Shown here one piece after another: positions 1 through 9,400 of a stretch of DNA of 64,000 bases. The DNA is taken from assembly GCF_032362555.1 (NCBI RefSeq), contig NC_083531.1, positions 930,001 to 994,000 of the forward strand. The letters are read 5' to 3'. Origin of the DNA: Amyelois transitella (taxonomy: Eukaryota > Arthropoda > Insecta > Lepidoptera > Pyralidae). The position numbers and the translations under genes are program-made. The first letter of the stretch is position 1. Each line of letters begins with the position of its first letter. The notes below the pieces were generated by a model, which had not been told where the DNA came from, searched no databases, and saw only the letters and a program-made list of their open reading frames with translations.

Positions 1-91
1 ATGGTGAGTATAGAAAATATTTTAGCTAAAGCACAGGACCAAACATTTATTTTTTACAAACACCTATTTATAATCAATCGATTGAAGTCAT

Positions 92-391
92 TTAAGTATT
101 CGGTAAATTACGATTGCAGCGCAATTGTGCTTTTTTTACTTGTTTTTTTCCTCTCATCATAACTGTCAAAGTCAGTATTACTTTTTGTTTGTCATCTTGT
201 TTTGTCAGTTCAGGCTTGTGTTTCTTTTCTTGTCCTTGTTTTTCAAATGAAATCTCAAAAAATAACATTTGGACTTGTTCCAAAACTTTTCTGTTTATAA
301 CAGCCGGTTTATTAATCCCATATTCGACGAAGTTTCTTTGTTTTGAGTGTATTTTAGTTTTATTGAAACGCAAAGTGGCGTCTGTAATCAT
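92..391 (-). CDS. Small unidentified ORF, divergent to the F-box gene
   Basis: An open frame of 99 codons from an ATG at 391 down to a stop at 92. The predicted product is rich in Lys, Gln and Glu, with no signal peptide or membrane segment. I do not recognise it. Composition (RNFVEYGINKPAV, then an amphipathic stretch) looks more protein-like than most chance frames here, and it lies head-to-head with the F-box start codon only 28 bp away. That closeness is awkward: both 5' UTRs would have to overlap the other gene, so the ORF may be a chance frame in the F-box promoter. A possible donor (GTAAAA) lies within its C-terminal part, so it could also be the first exon of a longer gene running off the window. 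Confidence 0.35.
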   Translation of the reverse strand: MITDATLRFNKTKIHSKQRNFVEYGINKPAVINRKVLEQVQMLFFEISFEKQGQEKKHKPELTKQDDKQKVILTLTVMMRGKKQVKKAQLRCNRNLPNT

Positions 392-419
392 TTAACATTT
401 GATTGTTATTTATTATAAA
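392..419. promoter_or_regulatory. Possible shared divergent promoter region
   Basis: Short AT-rich gap between two opposed start codons, containing TATTATAAA just before the F-box ATG. Placement as promoter is inference from the head-to-head arrangement; no transcription start can be read directly. Confidence 0.2.
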
Positions 420-3400
420 ATGGGAAGTTTGAAAGCTGATGATGATGATAAAAAGGAGTTTGATGATAGCGGGTACGTTCAGGATGGTAAGTAGAGTTTT
501 AATTTCATGAGTACTTTTTTTGTCTTGGTACCCACATATATAATTTTTTTTATTCGCTTTTATTCACCTATATCCCTTATTTTTCTTCTTATCGAAACTT
601 ATTTTTCGTCAGTCATCGACTACAGAGCTTGTAGAGAAGAATTGTTTATAAGTCTACCTCAATTTAGGAAAGTAAAAATTCAAGATATAAATATCAGCAT
701 TTACAGATAAATGGTTTTCCATTAATAAGAATTTTGTCCATAATTAGTGATATTATTACAGCCACCTGTTTTCTATATATTTCAGAGGGCCCCCACAAGT
801 CGTCCCTGGAGGAAGGGAAGCACATTTCACTTCTGGACTTGTCGGATGATGTGCTGCTTTGTATACTGCGCTACTGTGAGGCCTTTGACCTGAAAGCACT
901 GGGCTTGTGAGTATTTCAAACACCTTTGTTGCGGCTTGTAGGCAACCTTCTTCATATATGCCATAGATAGATAGATAGATAAAACTCTTTATTGCACCAT
1001 AAGAGTAAAACATACAAAACAACACAAAGCAGAAGCAGCAGCAGCCATAGTAAAAGTTGCTGTGGTTTTGTTGGCTCTGTCTACCCCGCAAGGGATATAG
1101 ACTTGACTATATGTATCAGAACAATCAACAAATATAAAACTCGTTCAAAACGAAAGAGTTTTATATATTATATTGATTAGAAGAATTTTCAAACCACACA
1201 GCACAGAATGACACACATGATTAAAATCACTTCCCCTCAGCACGTGCACTCGCCTAGCGTCTCTGATCCGGGATCGCTCGCTGTGGCAGGATGTGGACGC
1301 GCGCGGAGCCCCGTGCGGCCGGCGGAGGCTCCGCTGGCTGCTCGCTCACGCCCTGCACGCGGGCACCACACGGCTCAAGATTAAAGGGTTCGCTGAACAA
1401 TTCAAGGGGTGAGTTCTTCGCTTGATTTGTAAGCCGTTTTCTAGGACTATGCATATAAATAGAAGGTTGTAGGCTTAATGATGTGGAGATTGTTGGAACA
1501 GTGTGTGATTATGATTACAGATATATTAGCTTCTAAAGCAAAAGATTAAGCCCTTAGATAGAATAGCAAGTTTATTAACTTATCCTTTAGTCGCCTTTTA
1601 CGACATCCATGGGAAAGGGAAGGAGTGGTCCTTTTTTTTTATTGGTGCCGGTAATCACACGGCAATTATACATACATAGAATAGAATAGATTTATTTTCA
1701 AAATTGGATACAAGATATCACTTATTGACGTCACATCACTTAAATCTAATTATAACTACTACCGCTTCCAAAGCGCATGTGTAGAAGAAGCGGCGAAACA
1801 AACTACACTGCAGCATTTTCATCGGACGTCAATGTACAAATATAGATCTCTTAAATCTAAATCATGAACGAATACATATTGTCTACATTAAAAAACATGA
1901 ATGAATGTAGAACTAGTTATTTCAATACGAATTCGATATTTCGTCAAATAAATAAAGATAAAATAAAATATGTACACACTGTACAAATTATGTCAACACC
2001 ATGTCAAAAATGCACAAGCATTTAAGAGGCCATTATGTCATATGGTCACGTCTACATCCCTTGCGGGGTAGACAGAGCCAATAGTCTTGAAAATACTGAT
2101 AGGCCACGTTCACGGCAATTATATACAAAAATTTGTATAAAAATCAATAATGATACCCCCGTGCGAACCCCTGGCGGGTTGCTGGTGACGCTTGATTTTA
2201 TTTAACTTTATCATGAGTAATGGAGTATTGAAGTATGTAATGTTCATTTATATTTCAGTTGTCAAGGACACGTGAATCATCCGCGGAAGGAAACGGAAGT
2301 TAAGTCCGGGGAGAAGGCGGACGAAGCCGGGACATCGGGACGGAGTGCCCCGCCACCGCGGAGTAAGTTGATCACGTCTTTATTCCTTACGGTTTAGACA
2401 GAGAGAAGAGTCTTAGTTGAATGTTGGCTCTGTCTACCCCACAAGTGATATATTAATAACAAAAGTACTTAGCTAAAGTACGTTGATCACGTCTATATTC
2501 CTTACGGTTTAGACAGAGCCAAGAGTCAATTTAAATGTAAATTTCTGAACTTAAATAAAAAGTTATAAATAAATATAAATAAATAAATATATACGGGACA
2601 AATTACACTGATTGAGTTAGCCTCGAAGTAAGTTCGAGACTTGTGTTACGAGATACTAACTCAACGATACTATATTTTATAATAAATACTTATATAGATA
2701 AACATCCAAGACCCAGGCCAATCAGAAAAAGTTCTTTTCTCATCATGCCCTGGCCGGGATTCGAACCCGGGACCTCCGGTGTCACAGACAAGCGTACTAC
2801 CGCTGAGCCACAGAGGCCGTCAGAGTTAGTTTCATTAATGCTTCAGTTTTTATTTTCTTCTTACATTAATAAAAGACGGCCTCTGTGGCGCAGCGGTAGA
2901 ACGCTTGTCTGTGACACCGGAGGTCCCGGGTTTGAATCCCGGCCAGGGCATGATGAGAAAAGAACTTTTTCTGATTGGCCTGGGTCTTGGATGTTTATCT
3001 ATATAAGTATTTATTATAAAATATAATATCGTTGAGTAAGTAACTCGTAACACAAGTCTAGAACTTACTTAGATTCTAACTCAATCAGTGTTATTTGTCC
3101 GGTATATATTTATTTATTTATATATATTAGATAATATATTTTTTTATAATTTCAGCTTGGCCCAGCCGGGAGTTTCACTTATATCAATTACCGAGGTGAG
3201 AGTCGAGAAATAACGAAATGACAATTTATTTAATTATTTATTTATATACATAGATGCTGAGATATATACATACATACATACATAGGAGCCGTGTGGTTCC
3301 CGGTACCAATAGAAACACTTCGTTTCTGTCAGATGTCGTAAAAGGCGACTTAGGGATAGGCTAAGAAACTTGGGATTCTTTTTTAAGGTGATGGGCTAGC

Positions 3401-6400
3401 AACCTGTGTCACTATTTGAATCTCAATTCCATCATCGAGCCGAACAGCTGAACGTGGCCATTCTTTTCAAAATTGTTGGCTCTGTGCACCCCGCAAGGGA
3501 TAGACATACATACATACATACATAAAATCACGCCTCTTTCCCGGAGGGGTAGGCAGAGACTACCTCTTTCCACTTGCCACGATCTCTGCATATTTCCTTC
3601 GCTTCATCCACATTCGTAACTCTCTTCATGCAAGCTCGGCGGTTTCGGGTACTTTTGACCTGACCCTTTACCAGGACGTCCTTAATTTGATCAAGATACG
3701 TTCGTCTAGGTCTTCCCACTCCGACCTTTCCCTCCACACTCTCCTCGTATATCTGCTTAGTCAACCTGTTTTCATTCATCCTCTCCACATGACCGAACCA
3801 ACTCAACATACCCTTTTCTATTCCTGTAACTACATCTTCTTTCACATCACAACATTCCCTTATCACGCTTATCCTTATCCGGTCACTCAATTTCACACCC
3901 ATCATACTCCTTAACGCTCTCCGTGAGCGGTACGCGGTCTGCTGAAAGCTGCTGAAAGCCATAATTATGTGTATATATTTTTTTATTTTTAAAATTAGAA
4001 TTAACAACATTTTGACGTATGTATTTCAGGCCCAGCGTGTCCCCGTCTTGGCCCGACGAGGATATGCCCCGGTCTCATAGGCCGTCCCCGGACACCGCCT
4101 GCCCCGGTCCCGTGTTCCCTTTGTCGCCGTGTCTCCTACGACAAGCGTCGCTGCAGTGCTCGCTTACGGAATTGGCGATCGAGTATTGCGATATTAACTG
4201 TAGCAATGTAAGTTGTTCCATTTTCGCCGTTTTTAGCGTGTTGAAACTTATCGAGAAGATGTTCCTGTAGGCTTGTGTGTGATGTGATGCTTGGGGAACC
4301 GCGCGACGGAGGACGTTGTGTCGGAGGTTGCTATATATAGCCCCAATCCGTGAAATGATTGCTTGCGCGATTTAGACTCTTAGCAGTTAGAGTGGAATAA
4401 AGTGGAATGGGGTGGTATAGAGTGGGATATAGTGGAATAAAGTGGAATAGGGTGGAATAGAGTGGAATAGAATTAAGTAGAGTGGAATAGTTAAGTAGAG
4501 TGGAATAGGGTGGAATAGAGTGGAATAGAGTGGAATAGGGTGGAATAGAGTTGAGTAGAGTGGAATAGGGTGGAATAGAGTGGAATAGGGTGGAATAGAG
4601 TGGAGTAGAGTGGTATAGAGTGGAATAGGGTGGAATAGAGTTGAGTAGAGTGGAATAGGGTGAAATAGAGTGGAATAGCTCACTCCATGCTAGTTTAGCA
4701 TTCACAAAGGTGAAACAAATAACACGAAGATGCACGCGTCGCGCTAGCTTTTTGGTTCTACCCAAGACGAGAACGAACTATGGGAAAAAATCAATTACCT
4801 TCGAAGGCGCACAGTTTTATACAAACTACCGTCTGACTTAAAAAATGTTAATCCATTTAATGCATTCAAGGTTAAACTTGCAGAATATATTATGAAACAT
4901 TATTAGCTTAAATGTTTTATAGGAAGTACGTACATAAAGTGGCTAAGATAAAAACAGTGAATGCATTGCTAGGGTGCAAACAGGGTGTGTGCGAACAAGG
5001 CGAATGTAATACTTTTTACTCTTTAAATATGTTCTCATGTCATGTCTTTTTTGAGAATAAATATCTTTAAACCTATAGGGTGGAATAGAGTGGAATAGAG
5101 TGGAATAGAGTGGAGTAGAGTGGAATAGAGTTAAGTAGAGTGGAATAGGGTGGAATAGAGTGGAATAGAGTGGAATGGGATGGAATAGGATGGAATAGAG
5201 TTGTATAGGATGGAATAGAGTGGTATAGATTGGAATAGGATGGAATAGAGTGGAATAGAGTGGTATAGAGTGGAATAGGGTGAAATAGAGTGGTATAGAG
5301 TGGTATAGAGTGGTATAGAGTGGAAAAGGGTGGAATAGAGTGGAATAGAGTTGAGTAGAGTGGAATAGAGTGGTATAGAGTGGAAAAGGGTGGAATAGAG
5401 TGGAATAGAGTTGAGTAGAGTGGAATGGAGTGGAGTAGAGTGAAATAGAGTTGAGTAGAGTGGAATAGAGTTGAGTAGTGTGGAATAGGATGGAATAGAG
5501 TGAAATAGGGTGGAATAGAGTAGACTGGAGTAGAAAAGAGTAGTACCACACGGAATATTTTTTTATATACAGTTACAGAAATCATGTTTTCCGTTGACAG
5601 ATTTCTCTGAGCCACTTCCCACCGCGCCTGACAAGTTTGTCTCTGCGCGGCACCAAGTGTTACAACATGCCGCTGGACAAGTCCTTCCTGTTCAAGATAC
5701 AGAATGTGTTGCCCGACTTGGAGGTGAGATAACGATTTAAAAAGCGAATTTAATTTTTTGAGAGAACTAGCTGTGCCCGCGACTTCGTCCGCGCGGAATA
5801 GTTAGTTTGGCCATCATTGAAACCCTCAAGGATGAATAATTTTCCCCGTCATTCCATATTTATCTTTGCTCCTTATAGTTGCAGCGTGATTTTATAAGTA
5901 TAAAGCCTTAAGCCTTCCTCGATAAATGGTCTATTCAACACAAATACAATTTTTCAATTTTAACCAGTAGTTCCTGAGATTAGTGCGTTTAAACATACAA
6001 ATAAACTCTTCATCTTTATAATATTAGTATAGATTGTATTTAGGTGTATTTATTTGTTATTTGACATTATATATGTACACAGCACGGAGGATTATATTAA
6101 TGATAAACGTGTGTGGCCCGAGCTTGACATGACCTCTTAAATGCTTGTGCGTTTTTGACATGGTCTTGACATAATTTGTACAGTATGTACATATTTTATT
6201 TTATCTTTATTTTTATTTTATTTGACGAAATATTCGTATTGACATAATTAGATTTACATTCATTCATGTTTTTTAATGTAGACAAAGTGCATTCGTCCAC
6301 GATTTAGATTTACGAGATCTACTATATTTGTAAATTGACGTCCGATGAAAATGCTGCAGTGCAGTTTGTTCCGCCGCTTCTTCTGCACACGCGCTTTGGA

Positions 6401-9400
6401 AGTGGCAGTAGTTATAATTAGATTTAAGTGATGCGACGTCAACAAGTGATACCTTGTATCCAATTTTGAAAATAAATCTAGATAGATAGATAGATAAAAC
6501 TCTTTATTGCACCATAAGAGTAAAACATACAAAACAACACAAAGCAGATATAGATGGTACAAAGGCGGACTTATCGCTAAAGCAATCTCTTCCAGTCAAC
6601 CTTTGGGTGGAAGGAAACCAAACAGGAGATTGGCGTTGGCGCAGAGCAAGATAAATAAATGTTTGAACATAATAAAATACAAACATAATATATATCTACA
6701 TATATATAATACATATCCTACTACTATTATAAAGGCGAAAGTTTGTATGGATGTTTGTTACTCTTTCACGCAAAAACTACTGAACCGATTACCATGAAAT
6801 TTGGTATGTAGGTAGCTGAAGACCCAGAATAACACATAGGCTACTTTTTATCCCAGAGTTCCCGCGGGATTGATAGGGTTTCCATGCGGACGAAGTCGCG
6901 GGCGGCCTCTAGTAAATACATAAAAATAACATATACTAAGGATAGAGTAGAATTATCTCAATCTATTCTATTGTATTGTATCCGCCAGGAGTTGGACGTG
7001 TCGGAGTGCGGCTGGCTGGAGGCGGCGTGCCTGCTGCCGCTGAGCAAGCTGCGCGCGCTGCGCCGCCTGCGCGCCGCCCGCTGCGCGCGCCTCGCCGAGT
7101 GCGTCGCGTACGCCTCGCTCGCCGCGCGCTACGGCTTCCGCGCGCTGCAGGTCGCCCGCTCTGTTTACAGTTTCATTCATTCATTCGTTCGTTCGTTCAC
7201 TCGTTCGTTCACTATTTCATTCACTCATTCGTTCACTCGTTCATTCATTCACTCACTCATTCACTCACTCATTCCGTCACTCATTCACTCACTCATTCAT
7301 TCACTCACTCATTCGTTACTAGTACTCGTACTCATTCCTTATTAACTCATTCATACATTAATTCACTCATGCATTCACTCATTCATTCGTTCGTTCGTTC
7401 ATTCGCTCACTCATTATTAACACATTTAATTATTCATTAACTCATTCACTCATGCATTCACTTATTATCTCATCATCATATTAATATAATCACACACGAC
7501 GAACAATGAGCGGGGTATAACATGAAAATGCTCAAGGCGCTCTTCATAAAAGGAATGTGCGCGGCCCATACGGCGCCTGTAACATACGATTTTTTATGAA
7601 GCGACACTGAATTCAACGATTGAGTCTTTTACGACAACATCGTCCCAGTTGGTCAAAATTTATTATCAACAAGCAGGTGTTCGACTTGCGCGGCTCCCCG
7701 CTGGGCGACTCGGAGGCGACGGCGCTGGGCTGGCTGCCGCGGCTCGAGGAGCTGTACCTGTCGTCGGCGCGGGAGACGTGCGCGGCGCCGCACGCGCACC
7801 ACGCGGGCGACACGCTGCCGCCCGCCGCAGAACTACACGGCTGGGAGGCACAGGTCACTGTCTATATACATACATACATACATAAAATATCTATAATAAG
7901 TAATAAACATACATACATACATAAACTCACGCCTCTTTCCCGGAGGGGTAGGCAGAGACTACCTCTTTCCACTTGCCACGATCCCTGCATACTTCCTTTG
8001 CTTCATCCACATTCATAACTCTCTTCATGCAAGCTCGGCGGTTTCGGGTACTTTTGACCTGACCCTTTGCCAGGACGTCCTTAATTTGATCAAGATACGT
8101 TCGTCTAGGTCTTCCCACCCCGACCTTTCCCTCCACACTCTCCTTGTATATCTGCTTAGTCAACCTGCTTTCATTCATCCTCTCCACATGACCAAACCAT
8201 CTCAACATACCCTTTTCTATTCCTGTAACTACATCTTCTTTCACATCACAACATTCCCAAGATTACATGATTACGCGATTCATTTTCATCTTATTTCAAT
8301 AAGTAATATAATAATAATAAAATATCTTCTTCTTCTTCGTCGTTACCTTTTCCCACTTTCTACGTGGGGTCGGCACAGTATGTTAGTTTTATCACTAATC
8401 ATACTGGAAAGCTTTGGCTTTAGTTTTATGACCGGCCGCCTGCCTGACGTCAACCCTCTTTGGGTGTGCTTTTGTGGCACCTAGCTGTATGTGCTCTTGT
8501 CCCTCAGTCGCCTTTTACGACATCCACGGGAAGGAATGGAGTGGACCTATTCTTTTTTTTCTGTTGGTGCCGGGAACCAAACGGCACTATATATATTTAT
8601 AATAAACTATCGGCCCGCCCTGGCTTCGCACGGGTGGACATATTTTTGTGTTTTATATTTTGAAATAAATTTATTTCAAAACAAATTTAAGCCTATGTCA
8701 CTTTTGAAGGTCTATTCTATATCTGTGCCAAATTTTATCAAAATCGGACCAGTAGTTTTTGAGTTTATTCCACACAAACATACAAAAATACAAATCTTTC
8801 CTCTTTATTATTAGTGTGGAGTGTGGATATATACAGGACAAATTACACAGATTGAGTTAGCCTCAAAGTAAGTTCGACACTTGTGTTACGAGATACTAAC
8901 TCGACGATACTATATCTATACTAATATTATAAAGCTGAAGAGTTTGTTTGTTTGTTTGATCGCGCTAATCTCAGGAACTAGTGGTTCGAATTGCAAAATT
9001 CTTTTTGCGTTAAATAGACCATTTATCGAGGAAGGCTTTAGGCTGTATAACATGCAACTATAAGGAGCAAAGAAATTATTCATCCTTGAGGGAGGAGTCG
9101 TACTATTTGTTTAAAAAGTGAAATATTTTTAATATTGGCATGATAATAACTTATGTAATAACTTAAGACAGAAGGTCCTTTAAGTAGAGACTAAAATAGA
9201 TTAACCGATTTGGTATTACATGGATCACACAACTTTTTACGGTAGACAGACTGAGACTTGGGTTTTTCACAGAATATTTTTGATGGCATATTATATGTTT
9301 GTTTGTAATATCTTTATTGCATTACCTGTATGAAATAGCAGGTATCCGTCGCCGCAATTTTTTCAATACAAACAACTTTTAGACGTATAATGAAAAAAAA

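Noticed and set aside
2643..3053. Frames of 67-127 codons beginning MLRDTNSTILY or similar
   Set aside because: They lie entirely in R2 SINE sequence and recur at each SINE copy (for example 23932-24237), so they are not genes.
3528..4010. A 160-codon host gene
   Set aside because: The protein is the C-terminus of an RTE-like LINE, repeated elsewhere in the window and ending in the LINE (TATG)n tail.
4331..5615. Several 98-202 codon minus-strand frames rich in Ser, Thr, Leu, Phe, His, Pro and Tyr
   Set aside because: They are read-through of the GGAATAGAGT decamer array in two frames; the amino-acid periodicity follows the DNA repeat and there is no start context or splice support.
7168..7460. 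CRISPR-like or centromeric repeat
   Set aside because: Simple ATTC tetramers without unique spacers in a eukaryotic intron; an ordinary microsatellite.
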